From contig NZ_VSKS01000010.1 of the NCBI RefSeq assembly GCF_008312835.1, positions 62,001 to 126,000 on the forward strand: a DNA stretch of 64,000 nucleotides, written 5' to 3'. The position numbers and the translations under genes were made by a program. The notes under the pieces are model-generated. The model was not told the DNA's origin. It worked only from the letters and a program-made list of their open reading frames with translations, and searched no databases. Each line of letters opens with the position of its first letter. Positions within the stretch are counted from its first letter, which is position 1. Positions 9,555-20,761 of the stretch are shown here, piece after piece. This stretch comes from Streptomyces marokkonensis (GTDB lineage: Bacteria > Actinomycetota > Actinomycetes > Streptomycetales > Streptomycetaceae).

Positions 9555-10787
9555 ATGTCACAGCCGCGTGAGCTGCGGCAGCACCGGGCCAGGCTGGAGA
9601 GCGCGTGGTCCCGCTGGGTGCCGCAGATGAAGGCCGCCGGAACGAAGCCGCTCGGTGCCGAGGCACTGCGGCAGGACGTGACCGAGTCCTGGCTGCGCTC
9701 GCTGGACAGCGTGGACCCGGCGCTGGACAGCGCCCCCGTCACCGACGGGGGAGCGGTGCACCGCCGCTGGCTCGGCTCGCCGCTGCGCCGGCCGGTCGAC
9801 GGCCTCGCCGACGAACTGCGCGGCATCGCCGAGGACGCGGGATTCGTCACCGCGGTCACCGACGAGACCGGCACCATCCTGTGGACGTGCGGCGGACGCA
9901 CCATGCGCCGGCGGGCCGAGCGTGTCAACTTCGCGCCCGGCGGCCGGTGGGACGAGGGCGCCATGGGCACCAACGCCCTGTCCCTCGCCCTGCGCACGGG
10001 CCGCCCCACGTCCGTCTTCTCCGCCGAGCACCTGGTCAGCGCACTGCACGGCTGGGTGTGCTACTGCGCTCCCGTGCACGGCCCGGACGGACGGGTCCTG
10101 GGCGTGCTGGACATGTCCACCACCTGGGACCGCTCGAACCCCCTCGCCATGTCCACGGTGCGCTCCCTGGTCGCCGGCATCGAGTCCCTGCTCCGCACCG
10201 CACCGCCCCCTGCCGACGTGGTCCCCGGCCCGGTGGAACTCACCTGCCTCGGAACCGGGGAAGCCGTCCGCGGCGGCGTCCCCCTGCCGCTGCGGCCCCG
10301 GCAGCTGGAGATCCTCACGCTGCTCGCGCTGGAGCGGGACGGCTTCACGCCCGGCCGGCTCCGTGAGGCCCTGTACGGCGACCGGGCGGTCACCGCGTCG
10401 ACGTTCAAGGCCGAGATCTCCCATCTCCGCCGTGCCCTCGACGGCGGCGTCGCCACCCGCCGCTACGCGCTGACCGTTCCGGTGTCCTGCGACGCGGGCG
10501 AGGTGCTGCGCGCACTGGAACGGGGGGACGCGGAGACCGCGCTGCGTCTCTACCGCGGCCCCCTGCTGCCCCGGTCCGAGGCCCCCGGCATCGAGGAATG
10601 GCGCACCCACCTGGAAGTGGCCGTGCGCGAGGCCGTCCTGGCCAGTCCCAGCCCGGAGCACGCCCTGCGCTACGGCGAACGGGCCCCGTACGACGCGGAG
10701 GTGCACGAACACGCGCTGCGCCTGCTCGGCCCGCGCGACACCCGCCGCGCCCTCGCGATGGGCCGCCTCACCACGGCCCTGCGGTAA
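9555..10787 (+). CDS. GAF-domain regulator with winged helix and BTAD-like C-terminus
   Basis: 410 aa from the ATG at 9555, behind GGGAAGAG. The N-terminal half is a GAF-like sensor of the type found in acetoin/aldehyde activators (TDETGTILWTCGGRTMRRRAERVNFAPGGRWDEGAMGTNALSLAL). There is no sigma-54 AAA+ module. Instead residues about 240-310 form a winged helix (LEILTLLALERDGFTPGRL), and the end resembles a bacterial transcriptional activation domain (ETALRLYRGPLLPRSEAPGIEEW), as in SARP regulators. It precedes the aldehyde dehydrogenase gene by 138 bp on the same strand and is probably its activator. Confidence 0.8.
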   Translation: MSQPRELRQHRARLESAWSRWVPQMKAAGTKPLGAEALRQDVTESWLRSLDSVDPALDSAPVTDGGAVHRRWLGSPLRRPVDGLADELRGIAEDAGFVTAVTDETGTILWTCGGRTMRRRAERVNFAPGGRWDEGAMGTNALSLALRTGRPTSVFSAEHLVSALHGWVCYCAPVHGPDGRVLGVLDMSTTWDRSNPLAMSTVRSLVAGIESLLRTAPPPADVVPGPVELTCLGTGEAVRGGVPLPLRPRQLEILTLLALERDGFTPGRLREALYGDRAVTASTFKAEISHLRRALDGGVATRRYALTVPVSCDAGEVLRALERGDAETALRLYRGPLLPRSEAPGIEEWRTHLEVAVREAVLASPSPEHALRYGERAPYDAEVHEHALRLLGPRDTRRALAMGRLTTALR

Positions 10788-10797
10788 GTACTGACCC

Positions 10798-10846
10798 GCA
10801 CCGGCGCCGGTGCCCACCGGCCGCCCGCCAACCTCGCGCCAACCTC
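10798..10846 (+). promoter_or_regulatory. Palindrome and 11-bp direct repeats before aldehyde dehydrogenase
   Basis: GCACCGGCGCCGGTGC (10798-10813) is a perfect 16-bp palindrome 10 bp after the regulator stop and may terminate its mRNA. CGCCAACCTC then occurs twice (10826-10835 and 10837-10846) with an 11-bp period, one helical turn. This fits tandem binding by the upstream activator. Confidence 0.45.
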
Positions 10847-10925
10847 CGGGGCGCACAGTGCCGTCCGTCACGACGGGAACGGACCGTCGGACCACCGCAC
10901 CCGCCATCCAGCGAGGAGAGCCGCC

Positions 10926-12442
<1,517 letters not shown>

Positions 12443-12443
<1 letters not shown>

Positions 12444-12847
12444 TGGACGCGCGCACCCGGCGTGTCGAACTGACGCCGGCCGCGGAGGAGCTGGTGCGGC
12501 GGCTCGCCGGGACGCACGGGCCGGTGATGTTCCACCAGTCCGGCGGGTGCTGCGACGGCAGCGCGCCCATGTGCTATCCGCGCGGCGAGTTCCGTGTCGG
12601 TGCCTCGGACGTCCTGCTCGGCCATGTGGCCGGCGACTGCCCCTTCTGGATGAGCGCGGACCAGTACGCGTACTGGTCGCACACCCACCTCACCGTGGAC
12701 GTGGTCGCCGGCCGCGGCAGCGGCTTCTCCCTGGAGGCCCCCGAGGGCGTACGGTTCCTGCTCCGCTCCCGGCTGTTCACCGACGGGGAACTGCGGAGCA
12801 TCGAGGCGGAGCCGCCGCTGCCCACGGGGGAGGATCCGGCGGCGTGA
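12443..12847 (+). CDS. DUF779 domain protein
   Basis: 134 aa. Conserved DUF779 features are visible: MFHQSGGCCDGSAPMCYP near residue 30, with a vicinal cysteine pair and a third Cys, and MSADQYAYWSHTHLTVDVVAGRGSGFSLE. The function is unknown, but the gene is repeatedly linked to aldehyde dehydrogenases of this type, and here it is coupled by a 1-bp overlap. The cysteines and histidines could bind metal or receive a reactive carbonyl; that is inference. Confidence 0.85.
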
Positions 12848-12920
12848 ACCGGCACGACGAGTCTGCGCCGGGCGCTCGCCGTCGCCTCGGAGGGTGTCAG
12901 GTGGACGCCGGTGCCGGGGG

Positions 12921-12955
12921 CCGGTGATCACCGCGCCCGCCTGGGTGATCACCGG
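12921..12955 (+). promoter_or_regulatory. Double palindromic operator upstream of beta-helix gene
   Basis: The perfect palindrome GGTGATCACC occurs at 12923-12932 and again at 12944-12953, exactly 21 bp (two helical turns) apart. The flanks extend this to a 12-bp inverted repeat (CCGGTGATCACC and its complement). It ends 37 bp before the start codon at 12992, a good place for an operator. Confidence 0.55.
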
Positions 12956-12991
12956 TGGCGGGGCGCAATCCCCGCTCATAGCTTCGGCTCC

Positions 12992-14053
12992 ATGAACAGA
13001 CGACACATCGCGTACCTCGCATGCACCACCGCGGTCGTGGCCGCGGGGCTCGGTGCCGCCCCGTCGGCCCACCACCCGACCGTGCACCGTGTGCAGCCCG
13101 GACAGTCGATCCAGAAGGCCGTCGACGCCGCCGGGCCGGGGGACACCGTCCTCCTCGCGCCCGGCACCTACGAGCAGAGCGTCTCCCTCACCGAATCGGA
13201 CATCACCCTGCGCGGCCACGGCGCCAACCGCACCGTGCTGATGCCCGCCAAGAAGGCCGGCAAGAGCGCCTGCGCCAAGGCGGGCCACGGCATCTGTGTC
13301 ACCGGCAGCGACGACAAGCCCCTCCAGGACGTCACCGTGCGGTCGCTGGCGGTCCGCGGTTTCGCCAAGAACGGGCTGTGGGCCACCAGGACCGAGCGGC
13401 TGAACGTCCGTTACGTGACGGCGGAGAAGAACGGCCAGTGGGGCATCGCCGAGGAACGCTCCGTACGCAGTGTCATCAGCCACAACCTCGCGCAGAACAA
13501 CGGCGACGCGGGAATCTTCGTCGCCAACACCGTCGACACCGAGGAAGGCGCCCGGGACGCCGAGAAGACGGTGATCCGGCACAACACGACGGCGGGCAAC
13601 CGGGTCGGCGTCACCGTGCGCCGGCTGCGGAACCTGAGCGTCGCCCACAACGAGGCCACCGGCAACTGCGCCGCCGTGTTCGTGGTGGGCGACGAGACCA
13701 AGCCCCGCGCCGGCCGTCTGGACGTGAGGTGGAACCACGTCCACGCCAACAACAAGCACTGCGCGAAGACACCGCGGCTGCCCTTCCTGCAGGGATCGGG
13801 CATCGTCCTCACCGGCGTCGAGGACACGGTGGTGGCCCACAACCGGGTCGAGAACAACAAGGGCACCTCCCCGCTGTCCGGCGGCATCGTCCTCTTCAAG
13901 AGCCTCGTCGGCACCCCCAGCGAGCGCAACGACGTCCGCGACAACCTGGTGACCGGCAACAGCCCGGCGGACCTGGCCAACCGGGACACCGCCCGGACCA
14001 ACACCTTCAGCCGCAACACCTGCACGCTCTCCGAGCCCGCCGGAATGTGCTGA
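12992..14053 (+). CDS. Secreted right-handed beta-helix (pectate-lyase-like) protein
   Basis: 353 aa from the ATG at 12992. The N-terminus ([26 protein letters not shown]) is a signal peptide. Residues 30-60 carry the typical opening of parallel beta-helix proteins (IQKAVDAAGPGDTVLLAPGTYEQSV). Then come repeated coils containing Asn-rich turns (HNLAQNNGDAGIF, HNEATGNCAAVFV, HNRVENNKGT, DNLVTGNSPADL). NosD/CASH-type helices bind or cleave polysaccharide, but no lyase active site is evident, so enzymatic activity is uncertain. No Shine-Dalgarno is seen; a double palindrome lies just upstream. Confidence 0.8.
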   Translation: MNRRHIAYLACTTAVVAAGLGAAPSAHHPTVHRVQPGQSIQKAVDAAGPGDTVLLAPGTYEQSVSLTESDITLRGHGANRTVLMPAKKAGKSACAKAGHGICVTGSDDKPLQDVTVRSLAVRGFAKNGLWATRTERLNVRYVTAEKNGQWGIAEERSVRSVISHNLAQNNGDAGIFVANTVDTEEGARDAEKTVIRHNTTAGNRVGVTVRRLRNLSVAHNEATGNCAAVFVVGDETKPRAGRLDVRWNHVHANNKHCAKTPRLPFLQGSGIVLTGVEDTVVAHNRVENNKGTSPLSGGIVLFKSLVGTPSERNDVRDNLVTGNSPADLANRDTARTNTFSRNTCTLSEPAGMC

Positions 14054-14102
14054 CCGACCCGCCCCACCCACCGACTGCACGACAGCAGAAGCGAGGCAAC
14101 GG

Positions 14103-15134
14103 ATGACCACCGTTGAACCGGCTCCCCCGCCGCCCATGCGGCTGAGGGAGCTCGTATTCGGCGCGGCGTGCGCCGCCGCCGTACGCGCGGCCGTCCGTTT
14201 GGGCGTGCCGGACGCCCTGGACGACAGCCCCATGACCGCCGACGACCTGGCGGCCGCGGTGAAGACCCAGCCGCACACCCTGCGGCGGCTGCTGCGCGCC
14301 CTGTCCTGCCAGGGCGTCTTCGCCGAGAATCCCGACGGCACCTTCGAGCACACCGAGATGTCCCGGCTGCTGCGCGAGGACGACCCGCACAGCCTGCGCT
14401 ACATCGCCCTGTGGTGCACCGAGCCGTGGACCTGGAACGTCTGGCCGCTGCTCGACGAGGCGGTGCGCTCCGGGCGCGACGTCTTCGAGGACGTGCACGG
14501 CCGGGAGTTCTTCCCGTACCTCAACGAGTCCGCCCCCGAGTCCGCCCACGTGTTCAACCGCGCGATGACGACGTCCAGCGAGCAGTCCGCCCGCGACGTG
14601 GCCCTGCTCCTCGACCTGGACGACGCCTCCTCGGTCGCGGACATCGGCGGCGGCCAGGGGCACGTCCTGGCCAGCCTCCTGGAGAAGCACGCCCACCTCC
14701 ACGGCACGCTGCTCGACCTGCCGGGCGTCGTGGAGAACGCCGACCCCCGGCTGCGCGAGGGCGGCGCGCTCGCCGGCCGGGCCGACGTCGTGGCCGGTGA
14801 CTGCCGCGAGGCCGTCCCCGTCCAGGCGGACGTGTACATCATCAAGAACGTCCTGGAATGGGACGACGACAGCACCCGCCGGGCACTCGCGAGCCTCCGC
14901 GCGGCGGCCCGGCCCGGAGCCCGCGTCGTGGTCATCGAGAACCTCGTCGACGACACCCCGTCGATGCGGTTCACCACCGCCATGGACCTGCTGCTGCTCC
15001 TCAACGTCGGCGGTGCCAAGCACACCCGGCAGAGCATGGTCGACCGCCTGACCGACGCGGGACTGGTCATCGACGGGATCCGCCCGGTCAACGCCTACCT
15101 CCACGCCTTCGAGTGCACCGTTGTGCCCGGCTGA
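14103..15134 (+). CDS. SAM-dependent O-methyltransferase (polyketide type)
   Basis: 343 aa. An N-terminal dimerisation winged helix (about 1-100; TADDLAAAVKTQPHTLRRLLRALSCQG) precedes a Rossmann methyltransferase domain with the SAM loop VADIGGGQGHVLASLL near residue 180. This is the acetylserotonin/TcmN-type family that methylates aromatic polyketides. The segment NVLEWDDDS stands where relatives have LHDWDD, so the usual catalytic His is replaced. It converges on the pigment cluster across a strong terminator and may tailor the pigment or an unrelated phenol. Confidence 0.85.
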   Translation: MTTVEPAPPPPMRLRELVFGAACAAAVRAAVRLGVPDALDDSPMTADDLAAAVKTQPHTLRRLLRALSCQGVFAENPDGTFEHTEMSRLLREDDPHSLRYIALWCTEPWTWNVWPLLDEAVRSGRDVFEDVHGREFFPYLNESAPESAHVFNRAMTTSSEQSARDVALLLDLDDASSVADIGGGQGHVLASLLEKHAHLHGTLLDLPGVVENADPRLREGGALAGRADVVAGDCREAVPVQADVYIIKNVLEWDDDSTRRALASLRAAARPGARVVVIENLVDDTPSMRFTTAMDLLLLLNVGGAKHTRQSMVDRLTDAGLVIDGIRPVNAYLHAFECTVVPG

Positions 15135-15148
15135 TCCGCGCACCACGA

Positions 15149-15197
15149 CCCCGAGGCCGCCGGCTCCGCGACTGACGCGGGACCGGCGGCCTCGGGG
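15149..15197. terminator. Bidirectional terminator between methyltransferase and pigment operon
   Basis: A 15-bp perfect stem (CCCCGAGGCCGCCGG at 15149-15163, complement at 15183-15197) contains an inner CCGCG/CGCGG stem. It lies between two convergent genes whose stops are 81 bp apart and would serve both strands. Confidence 0.85.
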
Positions 15198-15214
15198 TGT
15201 GCGGCGCGGCCGGC

Positions 15215-15550
15215 TCAGGAGCCGGCGCCGCGCTCCCAGCGGTAGAAGCACTGCGCCATGGCGTCCTTGGGACCGCGCCACGTGGCCGGGTCGTACGGGC
15301 TGACGTACGCCTCCAGCCGCTCGCTGATGCCGCGGAACTCGGGGTGCGAGGCCAGCTTCGCGATGGCCGGCGCCGGGTCCTGCTCGGCCTCGACGAGGTG
15401 CAGGTACACGTCGTCCCCGAACTGGAAGAGACTGCGCCGGCTGACGCCGATCAGATGGGGCAGTTCACCCCGGTCGGAGGCGGCGAACACGTCGGCGATG
15501 TCCGGCGCCGAGCCGGGCTTCATCCGGGCGACGATGAGGGCGTGGTGCAT
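15215..15550 (-). CDS. whiE-ORFVII: Spore-pigment polyketide cyclase, TcmI family (WhiE-ORFVII type)
   Basis: 111 aa, a one-domain ferredoxin-like cyclase of the TcmI type (MHHALIVARMKPGSAPDIADVFAASDRGELPHLIGVSRR, with the C-terminal YDPATWRGPKDAMAQCFYRW). It would set later ring closures of the aromatic polyketide. It is the last gene of the leftward spore-pigment operon, 34 bp after the aromatase stop, and ends at a bidirectional terminator. Confidence 0.85.
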   Translation of the reverse strand: MHHALIVARMKPGSAPDIADVFAASDRGELPHLIGVSRRSLFQFGDDVYLHLVEAEQDPAPAIAKLASHPEFRGISERLEAYVSPYDPATWRGPKDAMAQCFYRWERGAGS

Positions 15551-15584
15551 GGGGTGTCCTTCCGTGTCCTTCGCGGACCGGCGC

Positions 15585-17598
<2,014 letters not shown>

Positions 17599-17602
<4 letters not shown>

Positions 17603-18867
17603 CGTGTCCTCCCGCCCGGCCCGGACAGCAGCACCGCGGACTGGAAACCGCCGAAACCGCTGCCGACGGAGAGCACGTGGTTCAGCTTCCGCGGGCGGGC
17701 GGTGCGCGGCACGTAGTCCAGGTCGCACTCCGGGTCGGGGGTCTCGTAGTTCGCCGTCGGCGGCACGACCTGGTGCCTCAGCGCGAGGACGCACGCGACC
17801 ACCTCGATCGCGCCGATCGCGCCGAGTGAGTGCCCCACCATCGACTTGATGGAGCTCATGGGCGTCTCGTGGGCGTGCGCGCCCAGCGACCGCTTCACGG
17901 CGGCCGTCTCGTGCCGGTCGTTCTGGCGGGTGCCGGAACCGTGCGCGTTGACGTAGTCGATCAGCGTGGGGTCGATACGGGCCTGGTCGAGCGTGGTGTC
18001 GATCGCCCGGGCCATCTCCAGCCCCTCACTGGTCAGACCGGTCATGTGGTAGGCGTTGCCGTAGGTGGCGTAGCCGCTGATCTCGCAGTGGATCTCCGCG
18101 CCGCGGGCCCGTGCGTGCTCGTACTCCTCGAGCACGAGCACCGCCGCTCCCTCGCCCATCACGAAGCCGTCGCGGTGGGCGTCGAAAGGCCGGGAGGCGT
18201 GCTCGGGGTCGTCGTTGTTGGGCGACGTCGCCTTGATGGCGTCGAAGCAGGCCATCGTGATCGGTGAGATCGGCGAGTCCGACGCCCCCGCGATGCAGAC
18301 CTCGGCGCGGCCCTCGGCGATGGTGTGGAACGCGTAGCCGACCGCGTCGAGCCCGGAGGTGCAGCCGGTGGAGACGGTCTGCACGGGACCCCGGGCGCCG
18401 AACCGCTCGGCGACGACCGAGGCGAGCGTGCTCGGCTGGAAGGCCGTGTGCAACTGCGGCTCGGCCTTCTCGTGGTCGACGTCCCAGCGTCGGCCGCCCT
18501 CGCTGACCAGCACGTAGTCGTGCTCCAGCCGGGTCGTGCCGCCGACCGCGCTGCCCAGGGAGACCGCGGTGCGCCAGGGGTCCGAGGCATCGATGTCGAG
18601 CCCGGAGTGGCGGACGGCCTCCCCGGCGGCGACCACGGCGAACTGCACGTACCGGTCGGCGCGTTGGCACAGCTCCGCGTCCAGACCGTGTGCGTACGGG
18701 TCGAAGTCGCACTCGGCGGCTATGCGCGAGCGCAGTCCCGCCGGGTCGAACAGGGTGATGCCGCGGGTCGCGGTGCGGCCGGCTGCGAGAAGATCCCAGA
18801 ACGCCGTCGCTCCGATGCCGCCGGGAGCGACCACACCTACCCCGGTGACGGCCACTCGCCGGGTCAT
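17599..18867 (-). CDS. whiE-ORFIII: Ketosynthase alpha (WhiE-ORFIII type)
   Basis: 422 aa. Catalytic Cys169 lies in [13 protein letters not shown], and the two histidines are in [12 protein letters not shown] and [15 protein letters not shown]. It catalyses decarboxylative Claisen condensations that build the polyketide. Its ATG overlaps the cupin stop (ATGA) and its own stop overlaps the CLF start, so the three are translationally coupled at fixed ratios. Confidence 0.94.
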
Positions 18868-19331
18868 TTTATGGCCTCGCTCGGCTCGGCCGGGCGGCCC
18901 TGCTCGGGACCGCCGACCGTCAACTGCGGCCCGGCGGACACGCCTTCGGTCTCCTCGGTGTCGACGTGGCCGAGGCTCGGGTGCGGCGCGAGCGGGCCCA
19001 GGTGGAACACCATGCGGGCCTCCTGGTCGCCGACGTTGCGGAAGCGGTGCCGCATGTCGACGGGGATCATCAGCCCCTGCTCGGCGCGGAGCGCGAACGG
19101 CTCGCCGTCCAGGTCCACTTCGAGCGCGCCACTGACGACGTACACGAACTCCTCGGAGTACGGGTGGTAGTGCTCGCCGATCCGCTCGCCGGGCTTGATG
19201 ATGGCCAGGCCCATGAAACCGCTGGTGGAGCCCACGGTGGCCGGCGTGAGCAGGGTCCTGAGGTCACCTCCGCGCCGGCGGTTGGGTTCCGTCTCGCTCA
19301 GATCCACGATGCGTGGGTGCTGCTTGGACAT
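18864..19331 (-). CDS. whiE-ORFII: Cupin-domain cyclase-associated protein (WhiE-ORFII type)
   Basis: 155 aa. A single cupin barrel with the metal-ligand motif [21 protein letters not shown] (His-His-Glu) and the second motif [14 protein letters not shown]. The order cupin-KS-CLF-ACP-aromatase-cyclase is diagnostic of whiE-type pigment clusters, where the cupin is thought to assist cyclisation or oxidation. The C-terminal 35 residues are acidic and probably disordered. Confidence 0.85.
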   Translation of the reverse strand: MSKQHPRIVDLSETEPNRRRGGDLRTLLTPATVGSTSGFMGLAIIKPGERIGEHYHPYSEEFVYVVSGALEVDLDGEPFALRAEQGLMIPVDMRHRFRNVGDQEARMVFHLGPLAPHPSLGHVDTEETEGVSAGPQLTVGGPEQGRPAEPSEAIK

Positions 19332-19401
19332 GGTTGATACCTCCGGGTGGGAGCGGCGGCGTCCGGGCGGACACGGCCGCGGACGTCGCCACGGTCGGCC
19401 G

Positions 19402-20526
19402 TCAGGAATCCGCCGAGACGCGGTCGGTGACGGGCATCATGTCGGCGTGCGCCAGGAGCCGGTGGAGGGTGCGCTCCGAGTCCAGGGAGCCCTCGACGCC
19501 GACCGCGGCGCCGTCCAGGTGGCGCTCCAGCTCGGCCGCCTTGCCCTGGCCCTTGATGCCGAGGGCGGAGAGCGGGTCGAGATCGAGTTCGCCCGTGACG
19601 TCGATCATGCGGGTCACGACGTCGTCACGCTGGAAGACGGTGCTCGCGTACACCAGGCTGTCCGGGTCGTTCGCCGCGGCCTCGTCCTGGTGGGCGAGGA
19701 ACCGGGCCAGCTCCAGCCCGTGGCCCGCCACGGCCGGGTAGTACAGCATGTGCCGCCGCAGTCCGGCGGGCTCCGGACGGTCGGCCTCCACGTGCTGCAT
19801 CGCCGGGAGCGCCGCCCGGGTGAAGAAGACCCGCGCGGAGTCGGAGTCGGACAGGTCCCGGTCCTGCTCCAGATGAGCGTTGATGGCCTCCTCCACCGCC
19901 TGGACCTCGGGCTGGGCGGCCACGTGGCACAGGGTGGCCAGCAGGTCGCCCTCCACCTCCACGGCCCGCACGACGCGGTTGCCGTGCATGAAGAGCGAGG
20001 TGCGGTGCAGCCGCGTGACACCGTTGATCCGCGTCTCGGGCGCGTCGTAGTTGGCCAGGATCTCCACGACCTTGGACTCGGATCCGGGCTTGACGGTGAA
20101 GGTGAGGGCGTGGCGGGTCACGCCGGCCCCCACGCGGGCCGTCGTCTGGAGGCCCGCCCGCGCCGCCTCGGGAGTGAGCGGCTGCTCCGGGTGGGTCTCG
20201 CGCAGGACGCTGTAGCGCATCGACCGGGTGTCCCGGACACAGCTGTGCATCGGCCGGACGATCTGGATGTGCTCCTCGCTGTTGACCCACGCGAGGAACG
20301 GCAGGGCGCTCTCCCACTCGCTGGTGATGAGCCACTGCGAGGGGTTCTCGATCGACTGGCAGAGTTGGTCACTGATGTGACCGGGGACGGACGCGACCTT
20401 GTTGCGCATGTGCTCGTACGCGTCGAGGAACTGCTCCTGGGCTCCCTCGTACAGGTCGAGCAGCAGGATCACCCGCAGCCTGGAGCCGTCGAACGCCGAC
20501 TGCGATACGCGTGCCGACTTGGTCAT
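19402..20526 (-). CDS. whiE-ORFI: Spore-pigment biosynthesis protein, duplicated dimeric alpha/beta barrel (WhiE-ORFI type)
   Basis: 374 aa from the ATG at 20526 behind AGGAGAGG; a longer frame starting at 20595 has no such site. Residues about 15-115 resemble an antibiotic-biosynthesis monooxygenase/ABM half ([30 protein letters not shown], with [21 protein letters not shown]). The C-terminal half is a SchA/CurD-like region. It heads the leftward pigment operon, 70 bp before the cupin. Its exact chemistry is not established. Confidence 0.82.
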   Translation of the reverse strand: MTKSARVSQSAFDGSRLRVILLLDLYEGAQEQFLDAYEHMRNKVASVPGHISDQLCQSIENPSQWLITSEWESALPFLAWVNSEEHIQIVRPMHSCVRDTRSMRYSVLRETHPEQPLTPEAARAGLQTTARVGAGVTRHALTFTVKPGSESKVVEILANYDAPETRINGVTRLHRTSLFMHGNRVVRAVEVEGDLLATLCHVAAQPEVQAVEEAINAHLEQDRDLSDSDSARVFFTRAALPAMQHVEADRPEPAGLRRHMLYYPAVAGHGLELARFLAHQDEAAANDPDSLVYASTVFQRDDVVTRMIDVTGELDLDPLSALGIKGQGKAAELERHLDGAAVGVEGSLDSERTLHRLLAHADMMPVTDRVSADS

Positions 20527-20761
20527 CCGGCGCACCTCTCCTCTTCGTCGGAAGGTCAGGAACGACCGCCGTGTCCGGAGGGCCGGGGTCGCCATGAGTC
20601 GATCGTTGACGCGACCTTCCGATGCGCGCGAGCGACACGGGGCAGGTGGGTGAACCGCGCGCCATACGGGTGCCGCCGGGACGCGAACCGCCCGGCACCA
20701 GGCATGAAATGGGGGCGTCCCTTTCCACAGCCCCGTCGTGGGCGACGCTGGAGGCGTTTCA
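20527..20761. promoter_or_regulatory. Divergent promoter region of the spore-pigment locus
   Basis: This 235-bp interval separates ORFI (leftward) and the hydroxylase (rightward), the arrangement of the two developmentally timed whiE promoters. It contains a perfect 10-bp inverted repeat, TCGGAAGGTC (20548-20557) and GACCTTCCGA (20613-20622), spaced 65 bp. I did not find a convincing sigma-F-type -10 (GGGTAC-like). The hydroxylase has GGAGG seven bases before its ATG. Confidence 0.6.
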
